DNA from: Deltaproteobacteria bacterium
GTDB lineage: Bacteria; Desulfobacterota; Binatia; HRBIN30; JACQVA1
DNA: 64,000 nt
NCBI GenBank assembly: GCA_016210005.1
Contig: JACQVA010000012.1
Span: 62,001-126,000, forward strand
Direction: 5' to 3'
A model generated the notes under the pieces. The model worked only from the letters and a program-made list of their open reading frames with translations, ran no database searches and was not told the DNA's origin. Of this stretch, positions 8,270 through 15,853 are shown in pieces; the first letter of the stretch is position 1; the number at the start of each line of letters is the position of its first letter. Made by a program: the position numbers and the translations under genes.

Positions 8270-8726
8270 GGGTGCGCGACAAATTTGTGGGTAACGTGGT
8301 TCGGTGTTATGGCCGTCATTCCCGCGAAAGCGGGCCGTCATTCCCGCGAAAGCGGGATCCAGTTTGGCGTTTGGCGCTATGGACAAGCAGTTCTGCGTTT
8401 ACATCCTGGCCAGCAAACGGAACGGCACGCTCTACATTGGGTTGACCTCACAGCTGGCAACGCGGGTGTGGCAGCATAAGAGCAAGGTAGTGGAGGGTTT
8501 TTCGGCCAAAGTACGGCGTTGACAAGCTGGTCTACTACGAAGCGCACGGCTGCGCAGAGACCGCAATCGTGCGGGAGAAGCAGCTGAAGAAGTGGCGCCG
8601 CGCCTGGCAGATGACAAATTGCGTCCCTTTCGGCCATGGGCCTCGGCCTGACTGTACACAGTACTGTCAGACTGGTGAGGATTTGCCCGGTCGGCTGCAC
8701 GTTACCCACAGATTTGTCGCGCACCC
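8270..8726 (+). mobile_element. GIY-YIG inverted-repeat element, copy A (457 bp)
   Basis: The ends are 29-nt inverted repeats (8270-8298 and 8698-8726) with 28 of 29 positions matching; the outer end reads GGGTGCGCGACAAATTTGTG. Inside the left end are two tandem copies of a REP-like palindrome, ATTCCCGCGAAAGCGGG, at about 8318-8356. Next comes a broken GIY-YIG nuclease ORF, then a right-hand segment shared with copy B (28981-29469). No transposase or recombinase is encoded. I see no target duplication here, in contrast to copy B. The architecture is that of a small non-autonomous element whose only cargo is the nuclease gene. Confidence 0.8.
8379..8610 (+). pseudogene. GIY-YIG nuclease, frameshifted and 3'-truncated
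   Basis: Starts MDKQFCVYILASKRNGTLYI and continues GLTSQLATRVWQHKSK, the GIY-YIG core of small YhbQ-like nucleases of about 95 residues. An extra A in the AAA run at about 8508-8510 shifts the frame: removing it restores FSAKYGVDKLVYYEAHG. The downstream part, AIVREKQLKKWRRAW, carries the family's conserved Glu helix. After RRAWQ the ORF runs into element sequence, so the last roughly 20 codons still seen in copy B are missing. A functional nuclease is unlikely. Confidence 0.85.
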
Positions 8727-8800
8727 CCCGCAAAGCGGCAAGGCCCGGCCGCGTTGACCGCGCCGGCGCCCTGGGCTACAGCCGCGCCTCAGGCCTCGGC

Positions 8801-9685
8801 ATGCGGATCAGCGGTTTCTCCTTCGTGCGCAACGCCATCGATCTTTACTACCCGGTAGTGGAGTCAATCCGCTCGATCCTGCCGATTTGCGACGAGTTCG
8901 TGATCGCCGCCGGCGACTCCAGCGACGGCACCACCGAGCTGCTGCGCTCGCTCAACGAGCCCAAGCTCAAGATCATCGACACGGTGTGGGAGCGCAGCCA
9001 GTTCAAGCGTGGCGCCACCAACGCCTATCAGAGCAACCTCGCGCTCGACGCCTGCACCGGCGACTGGTGTTTCTACGTCCAAGCCGACGAAGTCGTCCAC
9101 GAACGCTACTTGCCGGGCTTGCTCGAGCGCATGCGCAGCTACCTCGACGATGGCCGCGTCGAGGGCTTGCTGTTCGACTACGTCCACTTCTTCGCCGACT
9201 ACGACCACTACCACACCTCGCACACCTGGTATCGCCGCGAGGTCCGGATCGTACGCAACCGCATCGGCGCCCGGTCGTGGAAAAGCGCGCAAGGGTTTCG
9301 CAAGCACGACGGCAGCAAGTTGCACGTGGCCCACGCCGGCGCGGCGATTTACCACTACGGCTGGGTTCGCCCGCCCAAGCAGATGACGCGCAAGCGCATC
9401 GCCTTCGTCACCATTCATGAAGGCGCCGAGACCGCGCAGGACAAGTTCCCCGATGCCAACCAGAGCTTCGACTTCGGCCTGCTCAAGGGGCGCACCCGCT
9501 TCACCGCTACCCACCCGGCGGTGATGGCAGCACGCATCGCGCAGAAGAACTGGACCGTCGCACCCAGTGCCGCCTCGACGCAGCGCCACGACCGGCTTTC
9601 CGAACGCCTGCTCACCTTCGCCGAGCAGCGCCTGCTCGGCTTCAAGATCGGCGAGCACCGCAACTACATCCTGCTACCGGCGTGA
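8801..9685 (+). CDS. GT2-family glycosyltransferase
   Basis: A 294-residue GT-A enzyme. ATG 8801 is chosen because the conserved N-terminus (RISGFSFVRNAIDLYYPVVE) starts there; upstream in-frame codons belong to element A and its flank. Visible features are IAAGDSSDGTTELLRSL (nucleotide-binding loop) and YVQADEVVHE, which takes the place of the usual metal-binding D-x-D. The middle has an aromatic- and His-rich stretch, FFADYDHYHTSHTWY. Family members add single sugars to surface polysaccharides or proteins. It has lost operon contact with the upstream locus because 878 nt of repeat DNA intervene. It converges with the next gene. Confidence 0.8.
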   Translation: MRISGFSFVRNAIDLYYPVVESIRSILPICDEFVIAAGDSSDGTTELLRSLNEPKLKIIDTVWERSQFKRGATNAYQSNLALDACTGDWCFYVQADEVVHERYLPGLLERMRSYLDDGRVEGLLFDYVHFFADYDHYHTSHTWYRREVRIVRNRIGARSWKSAQGFRKHDGSKLHVAHAGAAIYHYGWVRPPKQMTRKRIAFVTIHEGAETAQDKFPDANQSFDFGLLKGRTRFTATHPAVMAARIAQKNWTVAPSAASTQRHDRLSERLLTFAEQRLLGFKIGEHRNYILLPA

Positions 9686-9729
9686 CCCCTCGCTTCTCAC
9701 CGTTCGAGTTCGCGCCCATCAGCCCCAGG

Positions 9730-10410
9730 TCAGCGCCGGTGCAGGATCAGGCCGACGACGGTGAAGATGATCCGCACAGTGTCGAGAAACGGGCGGTAAT
9801 GGCTGAGACGCTGCTCCGGTGGTGGGTAGTACACGGCGACCGGCAGCGAGCGGATCGGTATGCCCGCGCGCACGGCGCGAATCAGCACCTCGGTTTCAAA
9901 GGCGAAGTGGCCGGCACGCGCGCCGAGGGCGAGGGCGGCAGGCAGCGGATAGATGCGCAGGCCCGACTGCGTGTCCGGCAGCGCTTGCCCGCAGGCGATT
10001 TCCACCCAGCGATTGGCGAAGCGGTTACCGAACAAGCGCAACCCCGGCACTGTGCCGGCGGCGATCCGGCGTGCCCCGATGACCAGAGCCCGCGGTTCCG
10101 CTTGCGACGCCTGCAGCAGCGCGGGGATCTCCTCGGCCAGATGCTGTCCGTCGCCATCCATTGTGAGCACGTGCGTCACGCCGCCTCGCGCCAGCAGCTG
10201 CAGCCCGGTTTGCAGCGCCGCCCCTTTGCCGCGGTTGGTCGAATGCTGGACGACCTCGGCGCCGCCGGCCCTGGCCCGCGCTGCGGTCTCGTCACTGGAG
10301 CCGTCGTCGACCACCAGCACCGCGGCAACGAATCGGCCCGCCCCGCGCACCACCTCACCGATGGTACGCTCGCAGTTGAACGCCGGAATCAGCACCGCCA
10401 CGTCCGCCAT
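9730..10410 (-). CDS. DPM1-like GT2 glycosyltransferase
   Basis: A 226-residue GT-A protein starting at ATG 10410 (MADVAVLIPAFNCERTIGEV); an in-frame start 20 codons upstream exists, but the conserved fold begins here. VVDDGSSDETAARAR binds UDP or GDP, THVLTMDGDGQH carries the D-x-D, and TQSGLRIYPL is the QSG block typical of dolichyl/undecaprenyl-phosphate sugar synthases. It would charge a polyprenyl phosphate with mannose or another hexose. The usual C-terminal double membrane anchor is missing; only a short hydrophobic tail (IIFTVVGLIL) remains. It is encoded opposite to the polysaccharide operon. Confidence 0.85.
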   Translation of the reverse strand: MADVAVLIPAFNCERTIGEVVRGAGRFVAAVLVVDDGSSDETAARARAGGAEVVQHSTNRGKGAALQTGLQLLARGGVTHVLTMDGDGQHLAEEIPALLQASQAEPRALVIGARRIAAGTVPGLRLFGNRFANRWVEIACGQALPDTQSGLRIYPLPAALALGARAGHFAFETEVLIRAVRAGIPIRSLPVAVYYPPPEQRLSHYRPFLDTVRIIFTVVGLILHRR

Positions 10411-10515
10411 CGCCCCCACCGTGATGCGGCCGCCCGCGACTGTCAACCGGCTCGGAGTTACGGCCGGCACCCCGCACCGAGTTCCGGTTTCGTGCTTTCG
10501 AGCTAAGGAGGGTTA

Positions 10516-10694
10516 CAACGGGAACAGATCAAACGCATTGGGCGGATTCGGAATCGGATGAGTACCGGGTAAGCACCATTCGCGAATGCCGATGCTGAAG
10601 CCTTGGCGTGCTCCGATCCGTAGAATCCGTTCAATCCGTTTAATCCGTTGCGAGAATCCTTTCCGCGGCCCGCAACCAGCTTAATCCGTTGCAA
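10516..10694. repeat. Hairpin repeat of 9-nt units, copy 3, with a solo extra unit
   Basis: The right arm 10624-10650 is the cleanest of the three copies: AATCCGTTC, AATCCGTTT, AATCCGTTG in tandem. The left arm (about 10516-10548) contains CAACGGG and GGCGGATT at its ends with indels between, so pairing is less regular. A detached unit, TTAATCCGTTGCAAG, lies at 10681-10695. The copy fills most of the 300-nt gap between the minus-strand glycosyltransferase and the DUF1566 gene. Confidence 0.7.
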
Positions 10695-10703
10695 GAGCCC
10701 CAG

Positions 10704-11348
10704 TTACGAGCCGCTGCGCACGGCCCGCACGTAATAGCGGAGGGTCTTGTCGTAGAGGTTGACCACGCCGTAGTTGAGGTCCACGCTCCAGGTGTAGTCG
10801 GGGAGTTCGGCCATTGGGGTGGACGTCCAGTAGAAGTCCGACACCGTGCAGCTGCAAGCTGTAATCGTGCAGCCCGGGGCGCACGCCATGTTGAAGATGG
10901 GATCGATGGCGGGGGCCCAGAGCGTGTGATCGACCAAGCCTTGCAGCTCGGCGGCGCTTGGTAGCCGCCAGTCGCAGTGCCCCGCAAAGCACGGCTCGCG
11001 ATTCAAGGTCGCCAGGAAAACGGTGAACGCGGTGCCGTTCGGATCATAGGGAGAACCGGCAGTCCAGGTGTAAGTGTTGTCCTTGTTGTGGATGGAGGCG
11101 TCGTCGCTCTTCTTCTCCCACTGCAGGCCAGTCCTGCTGTCGGTGATCGTCCCGTCGCCGTTGTCGAGGAAACGCGCCCCCGGTGCCGGGCAGTCGTTCA
11201 AGGCGTTGTTCACCGCGGTGACCAGCTCATCGATCGTGACCTGGCCGTCGTAGTTGAAGTCCCCCTGGCATTGGTCGCATTGAGCTTGGCTGCGCCCGGG
11301 CCAGAGCGCCAGCAGGACGGTGGCAATCACCACGATGGTTGCACGCAT
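10704..11348 (-). CDS. Secreted dockerin-like / DUF1566 protein
   Basis: A 214-residue exported protein. Residues 1-23 are a signal peptide (MRATIVVIATVLLALWPG, cut near SQA-Q). One dockerin/EF-hand-like repeat follows, GDFNYDGQVTIDELVTAVNN, with Asp/Asn at calcium-ligand positions. From about residue 60 there is a DUF1566 (Lcl C-terminal-like) domain: DGTITDSRTGLQWEKK, HCDWRLPSAAELQGLVD, YWTSTP, and YYVRAVRSGS at the end. Such proteins are typically exported and of unknown function; the DUF1566 fold is related to formylglycine-enzyme/C-type-lectin-like domains. Start ATG 11348 is set by the signal peptide. No cohesin partner is visible. Confidence 0.85.
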   Translation of the reverse strand: MRATIVVIATVLLALWPGRSQAQCDQCQGDFNYDGQVTIDELVTAVNNALNDCPAPGARFLDNGDGTITDSRTGLQWEKKSDDASIHNKDNTYTWTAGSPYDPNGTAFTVFLATLNREPCFAGHCDWRLPSAAELQGLVDHTLWAPAIDPIFNMACAPGCTITACSCTVSDFYWTSTPMAELPDYTWSVDLNYGVVNLYDKTLRYYVRAVRSGS

Positions 11349-11430
11349 TTTGGGGCCTCCTCCGAGGTTGTGTTGGAACGCCGCCGATAGCTGTTGGCGA
11401 GCCGGTCGAGCGAAGGCAGTCGAGCTGACC

Positions 11431-12189
11431 TCACTCCACCGCGACGGCGGCATCTTCGATGATGATGTCGTACTTGTAGCCGTAGCCGAAGTCCTTGTTG
11501 GTACTGAGCGTACCACGCACCAGCACAGTGTTGCCGACCGCGGCAGTAGCGCTGGTGGTGACGGTGAGATCGTTGGTGCCGGCGCCGCCGGTTCCATCCT
11601 GCACGTGAAGCCAGTTCTTACCCATGACCTGAGCGGTGAACTTGGCCACCTTGCCACGAGTGACGACCTCGGAGCCGGCGAGGGCGGCCTTGTTGGCGAA
11701 CAGCTCGGCTACGGTGTGGCCACCCTCTGCTTTCTTGAGGTTCGAGAGATCGAGTGCTGCGGGTGCGGCGCCCTGGCCTGGCGCAGCGTGCGCTGCCGCG
11801 CCGTGCGCCGCTGCCGGTTGCGACGCGCTGCGGCCGGCCACCTGGACGGCGGCGACGAAATAGACCACGTCGAATGTTCTTCCTAGGGTCTTGCTCTCGA
11901 AGTCATGCATCGGGGCACCCGCCGGCACCACCACCTGGTCGCCGACGGCGACCGCGAATTTCGGCGCCGCCGCCCAGATCTTCTTGCCGCCGTCATCGAC
12001 CTGGACGTAGGTGTAACCGCCGGCATCCATCGTCTCGACCACTTTGCCGCTGGTGCTCGCCGCGGCCGCAGGCGCCGCCCCGGCGGGTGGTGCAGCCGGC
12101 TGGGCTAGCGCCGGTTGCGTGTAGGTAATGCGTGCAACCAGCACGAGGCTTACGCCGGCGGCGACGGTCGCGTGTGTCAGGCGTCTCAC
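11431..12189 (-). CDS. NrfJ-like exported protein with two OB-fold domains
   Basis: A 252-residue protein. GTG 12189 is chosen as start because GGGAGGAATAACT lies directly upstream and the signal peptide (VRRLTHATVAAGVSLVLVAR) begins there. Residues about 45-110 form a first small OB-like domain (GKVVETMDAGGYTYVQVDDG, then KIWAAAPKFAVAVGDQV), as in NrfJ-related proteins. A linker rich in Ala, His and Pro follows. Residues about 150-252 form a second OB-type domain (GKVAKFTAQVMGKNWLHVQD, then VGNTVLVRGTL). Proteins of this type occur next to cytochrome c genes, but their role is unproven. It follows the monoheme cytochrome on the same strand with a strong hairpin between. Confidence 0.75.
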   Translation of the reverse strand: MRRLTHATVAAGVSLVLVARITYTQPALAQPAAPPAGAAPAAAASTSGKVVETMDAGGYTYVQVDDGGKKIWAAAPKFAVAVGDQVVVPAGAPMHDFESKTLGRTFDVVYFVAAVQVAGRSASQPAAAHGAAAHAAPGQGAAPAALDLSNLKKAEGGHTVAELFANKAALAGSEVVTRGKVAKFTAQVMGKNWLHVQDGTGGAGTNDLTVTTSATAAVGNTVLVRGTLSTNKDFGYGYKYDIIIEDAAVAVE

Positions 12190-12246
12190 AGTTATTCCTC
12201 CCAAGTCCATGATCTCGGACCTATACCAGGTGTGCATGCGGCAAGA

Positions 12247-12288
12247 CAGGGCGAGGACGCGGCCGCCTTCGCGGCCGCCCTTGCCCTG
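12247..12288 (-). terminator. Strong GC hairpin between cytochrome and NrfJ-like genes
   Basis: An outer stem (12247-12256 with 12279-12288, one G-T pair) and an inner perfect 8-bp stem GCGGCCGC/GCGGCCGC (12259-12266, 12271-12278) close a CTTC loop. It lies 33 nt past the cytochrome stop and about 60 nt before the NrfJ-like start. No U-tract follows on the minus strand, so it may be a processing or attenuation stem rather than an intrinsic terminator. Confidence 0.45.
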
Positions 12289-12320
12289 CCTCCATCCTAT
12301 TCTTCAGTTCGCGCGGTCCG

Positions 12321-12674
12321 TCACTGCCCGAACCCCTTCATGTACTGAACCACCGCCTTGATCTGGTCGACGCTCAGCTTGGATGCCGGCATGGTGGCGG
12401 CCATCCCGACGGCCTTGCCGCCTTCTTTCGAGACCTTGACGATATCGTCGTCGCTCTTGCCCTTGATCGCAGTCGCCAAGTCCTTGGGCGCAGGCTTCAG
12501 AATCTTCGCCGCCGGACCGTCCCCCTTGCCGCCGGGGCCGTGGCATGAGGCGCAGTTCTTGTCGTACAGCGCCTTGCCGTCTTCGGCGGCACCTGCGGTC
12601 GCCGCCACTAGGCCGGTCAGCAAACAGCCCGCTGCGGCCGTCGCCACGCTCTTGAACAGTATCCGTGTCTTCAT
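12321..12674 (-). CDS. Small monoheme cytochrome c
   Basis: A 117-residue periplasmic class I cytochrome c. It has a signal peptide (residues 1-30, ending AGAAE), one CASCH heme site at C41-H45 followed by GPGGKGDGP, and Met in GMAATMPASKL near residue 96 as probable distal ligand. The C-terminal helix is IKAVVQYMKGF. It would shuttle electrons between the membrane module encoded just upstream (NrfD, Fe-S and multiheme proteins) and an unknown partner. A 133-nt gap separates it from the NrfD gene, so it may have its own promoter. A good ribosome site (GGAGGAACG) precedes the ATG. Confidence 0.93.
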   Translation of the reverse strand: MKTRILFKSVATAAAGCLLTGLVAATAGAAEDGKALYDKNCASCHGPGGKGDGPAAKILKPAPKDLATAIKGKSDDDIVKVSKEGGKAVGMAATMPASKLSVDQIKAVVQYMKGFGQ

Positions 12675-12807
12675 CGTTCCTCCGTTCCCTTCTGCATTCC
12701 CAAGCTGCCCGTTGGTTAGTCGAGTTACCTCACCGGCGTTCTCGCGAGACGGACGCCGGGCGGAGCACGGACCGAGGTCATGGTCGGCGGCGCAAGCAGT
12801 CGCTCGG

Positions 12808-14100
12808 TCATAAATGACGGCCGCCGGCGGCGGATGGCTGGTGAGGAGTGGGCGCGGTGGTGAGGCGGCCGCGCAGCGAATCGCGGCCGGCGTGCGCGTG
12901 TACCGCCGCGAATTGGCCGGTCAGGATCGGGATGGCGATGCGGCAGAGCACGGTGAACACCAGAAAACCGGTCGAGAAGATGCCGGCGCCGATGCGGAGC
13001 TCGTGCAGTGTCGGCGTGTATTCGTAAATCTCACCGAGGGTGTCGGGTGTGAATGCCGGCATCACCAGCCCCATCCCCTTCTCGATGTACACGCTGGCAT
13101 AGATGAGCAGACAACCCAAGTTCAGCGTCACCACGTTGCGGCGCGTGGCCGGAAAGAGGAACAACAGGAAGGCGCTGATCCCGCAGCAGACGAATGCCCA
13201 GGCATAGGGCACCAGTGCGTGGTGTCCGTGGATACCGGTGAACAGATACTGGAAATGGATCAAGTGCTCGGTGGCCGAGTAGTACTCCTTGAAGATTTCC
13301 GCGCCCAGCAGGAACAGGTTGATGAACATGGCGTAAGCCATCAGCTCGGCTACCTTCCAGATGGCGGCGTCCTTGATCGCGATGTTGGTGGTGCGCTGGA
13401 GGATTTGGAATAGCACGAGCATGACCGCCGGCCCGGAGCAGAACGCCGAGCACAAGAAGCGCGGTGCCAGAATCGAGGCGTTCCAATAGGGGCGCCCCGG
13501 CAACCCGGCGTAAATGAAGGCCGTGACGGTGTGGATGCCGACCGCGGCCGGGATCGAGAACAGCACCAGCGGTACCACCAGGCGCTGGTTGTAGGAGCGC
13601 CCCTGCATGCCGCGATAAAGTATGTGCGTGACGATCACCAGGTTGAGCACCAGGTAAATGTTCAGCACCACTACGTCCCAGGCGAGCACCGAGCTCGGGA
13701 AGTTCATGTGGCCGATGACGGGGATGAGGTGCCAGAAGCGGTCGGGCCGGCCCATGTCCACCACCACGAACAGCAGGCACATGACAATGGCGCTGATCGC
13801 GAGAATCTCGCCCAGCAGGGCCACCTCCTTGATCGGCCCCCAATGATAAATGTAAGCGGGGATGACGAGAACGACTGCGGCGGCGGCGACGCCGACCAGG
13901 AAGGTGAAGTTGCCGATGTAGAACGCCCACGACACCTGGTCGCGCATGTTGGTCACGATCAGGCCGCTGTTGAACTGATCGATGTACGCCAGCACGCCCC
14001 ACACGATCAGCGCCACCAGAAATCCGACCCACAGCCAGTAAGCCTTGCCGCCGCGAAGGACGAAGCGAGCGCTGGTTGCGATGAACTGCAGTGGTCCCAT
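12808..14100 (-). CDS. NrfD/PsrC-family membrane subunit
   Basis: A 430-residue polytopic protein with about ten hydrophobic helices (first KAYWLWVGFLVALIVWGVLA near 19; later AICKEYYSAT-type loop EIFKEYYSATEHLIHFQYLF near 275). The sequence MGRPDRFWHLIPVIGHMN near 115 resembles the NrfD family signature. NrfD-like subunits bind menaquinol or menaquinone and exchange electrons with a periplasmic ferredoxin-like subunit. The gene follows the Fe-S protein gene after 9 nt, so the two form one module. No catalytic molybdopterin or nitrite reductase subunit is encoded nearby, so direction and substrate are unresolved. Confidence 0.9.
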   Translation of the reverse strand: MGPLQFIATSARFVLRGGKAYWLWVGFLVALIVWGVLAYIDQFNSGLIVTNMRDQVSWAFYIGNFTFLVGVAAAAVVLVIPAYIYHWGPIKEVALLGEILAISAIVMCLLFVVVDMGRPDRFWHLIPVIGHMNFPSSVLAWDVVVLNIYLVLNLVIVTHILYRGMQGRSYNQRLVVPLVLFSIPAAVGIHTVTAFIYAGLPGRPYWNASILAPRFLCSAFCSGPAVMLVLFQILQRTTNIAIKDAAIWKVAELMAYAMFINLFLLGAEIFKEYYSATEHLIHFQYLFTGIHGHHALVPYAWAFVCCGISAFLLFLFPATRRNVVTLNLGCLLIYASVYIEKGMGLVMPAFTPDTLGEIYEYTPTLHELRIGAGIFSTGFLVFTVLCRIAIPILTGQFAAVHAHAGRDSLRGRLTTAPTPHQPSAAGGRHL

Positions 14101-14109
14101 GTGCCCTCG

Positions 14110-15054
14110 CTAGATGCCGTAGAAGTAATAGAACTTGGGCTCGGTCTTGAGTTCGGCCTTGAGCACGAAGACGCGCTTCTCGCGCAGGATGCGCGCGATC
14201 TCGCTCTCGGGATCAAGCAGGTTGCCGAACTTGCGGGCGCCGACGGGGCAGATCTCGACGCAGGCGGGGTAGCGGCCGGCGCGCACGCGCTGGATGCAGA
14301 ACGTGCACTTCTCGACCACGCCGCGCGGACGCGGCCGGTTGCCGAGCACGTGCATGTTCGGATTCAACTCGGCGGCCGGCACCTCCGGCTCGCCCCAGTT
14401 GAAATGGCGCGCGCCGTACGGGCAGGCCGACATGCAACAGCGGCAGCCGATGCACCAGTCGTAGTCGATGACCACGATGCCGTCGGGCTCCTGCCAGGTG
14501 GCGCCGACCGGGCAGACCCGTGTGCACTGCGGCGTGCGGCACTGCTGGCAGGCCACCGGCAAGTAGAAGTGCTCGGGGTCGGGCACTTGCTCGGGGTTGT
14601 AGTACGGGTTCGCCGCCTCGAAATCGATGCCCTTCTTCTTCTCCATTTCGAGCACGCGGATCCACTGGATCTGGGGATTGCGCGACTGGTTGTTTTCTTT
14701 GACGCAGGCGTAAACGCAACGCCGGCAGCCAATACAGCGCGAGAGATCGAGGGCATATCCGAAGACCACGCCCGGCTGCGCCGGGAGAGCCGAGACCTGC
14801 ACCTGTGTGCCGAAGCGCTTGGCGTAGTCGGCGTGCAACCTACCGAGGCGCGCCTCGACTTCCGGCGGCGACAGCTCGAGGAAATGCTTCTGCAGGTAGG
14901 CCTCGCGCACTTCGGGTGAGCAGCCGGCTAGGAAGCCGGCCGCCGCCATGCCTACCGCCGTAAGGAAGTCACGCCGGCTGAGGGTGACCGGGTCGACCTT
15001 GGCGTCGTCCTCGGTATCACCACAGGTGATCGCGTCAGTGCGCGGGTCCGGCAT
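14110..15054 (-). CDS. Tat-exported four-cluster ferredoxin-like subunit (NrfC/DsrO/HybA type)
   Basis: A 314-residue protein starting at ATG 15054, overlapping the tetraheme gene by 20 nt. The Tat signal SRRDFLTAVGMAAAGFLAGC (R27-R28) ends in a lipobox-like Cys. Four cysteine groups for [4Fe-4S] clusters are visible: CIGCRRCVYAC, CQQCRTPQCTRVCPVGA, CIGCRCCMSACPYGA, and CTFC with a later CVEICPVGA. This is the periplasmic electron-transfer subunit that pairs with NrfD-family proteins. It would connect the quinone pool to the multiheme cytochromes encoded upstream. Cluster count and Tat export match NrfC, DsrO, HybA and related proteins. Confidence 0.93.
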   Translation of the reverse strand: MPDPRTDAITCGDTEDDAKVDPVTLSRRDFLTAVGMAAAGFLAGCSPEVREAYLQKHFLELSPPEVEARLGRLHADYAKRFGTQVQVSALPAQPGVVFGYALDLSRCIGCRRCVYACVKENNQSRNPQIQWIRVLEMEKKKGIDFEAANPYYNPEQVPDPEHFYLPVACQQCRTPQCTRVCPVGATWQEPDGIVVIDYDWCIGCRCCMSACPYGARHFNWGEPEVPAAELNPNMHVLGNRPRPRGVVEKCTFCIQRVRAGRYPACVEICPVGARKFGNLLDPESEIARILREKRVFVLKAELKTEPKFYYFYGI

Positions 15055-15838
15055 CGCCGTTCTCCTTGGTGTCCGCATCCGTGCCGGGCCCGCCGCTGGC
15101 CGCGGCGGCGAGCGCGTCTTCGGAACGTAGGAACTGCGGCCGCACCGGCGGCGGCAGGGGCTGGAGGGAGGCAAACCGCGGGCTGTGGGGATTGTGGCAG
15201 TGCACGCACAGCAGATAGCGCTTCGATCCTTGCCAGTAACCGGTGCGCTTGCCGTGGATGCCGCTGCGCCAGTCGCGGTACTGCGTTCCGTGGCACTGGC
15301 CGCACAGCCGGTAGGATTCGGTGAACGGCACCAGCGCTCCGCTCGCCAGCCGCAGATGGTCCCGGTCCTCGGCGTCGTGGCAATCGAGGCACCAGCGGTG
15401 TTCTTCGTCGTGGTGCAGCACGATATCGCCGTGCATGGCTTCGAGTACGCGCCGCTCGCCGTTGGCGGGAATGCTGCCATGGCACTCCATGCACGGGAAC
15501 ACCCCTTCACTGAAGGGCGGGGCCGGAACCGGGAACAGTACGGCCCCGGCGCCTGGCGGTGCTGCACCTGCGCCGGCAGCTCCGATCAACCCTTCCTCCT
15601 TGGCAAACACCGCCGGGAAGTCCGCCGGGCTGAAGGCCTTGTTGGCTGCGGTTCCCTCAGGCGGAATCACCGGCTTCGCCCGGACGATCACCACTAGTAT
15701 GGCGAGCACGGTCACCGCCGACATTATCAGCAACGGCACGAGCGCGTTCGAACGGGCGATCGAGAACTCGCGGTCGAACTCCTCGCTCTGCCCGCCCGCC
15801 GATTCTCGGCTCGGCCGTGGTGGTTCGATTTCGCTCAT
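15035..15838 (-). CDS. Membrane-anchored tetraheme cytochrome c
   Basis: A 267-residue protein with an N-terminal membrane anchor (about residues 31-53, NALVPLLIMSAVTVLAILVV) and four CxxCH sites: CMECH 116-120, CLDCH 150-154, CGQCH 179-183, CVHCH 211-215. The final NPHSPRF after the fourth heme is common in multiheme cytochromes. A Gly/Ala/Pro-rich linker separates the anchor from the heme domain. It sits between the four-domain cytochrome gene and the Fe-S gene and likely accepts electrons from the Fe-S/NrfD pair, in the manner of DsrJ- or NrfB-type subunits. Exact family is uncertain. Confidence 0.9.
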   Translation of the reverse strand: MSEIEPPRPSRESAGGQSEEFDREFSIARSNALVPLLIMSAVTVLAILVVIVRAKPVIPPEGTAANKAFSPADFPAVFAKEEGLIGAAGAGAAPPGAGAVLFPVPAPPFSEGVFPCMECHGSIPANGERRVLEAMHGDIVLHHDEEHRWCLDCHDAEDRDHLRLASGALVPFTESYRLCGQCHGTQYRDWRSGIHGKRTGYWQGSKRYLLCVHCHNPHSPRFASLQPLPPPVRPQFLRSEDALAAAASGGPGTDADTKENGDAGPAH

Positions 15839-15853
15839 GACACTGGCCTCACC

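Noticed and set aside
8262-8735. Target-site duplication around element A
   Set aside because: No identical flanking repeat longer than 4 nt adjoins the ends.
8636-8800. N-terminal extension of the GT2 protein into element A
   Set aside because: The extension is encoded by the right end of the GIY-YIG element; conserved sequence starts at ATG 8801.
10624-10650. CRISPR or iteron interpretation of the 9-nt repeats
   Set aside because: Only three units without spacers, part of an inverted structure found in two other places, with no replication gene nearby.
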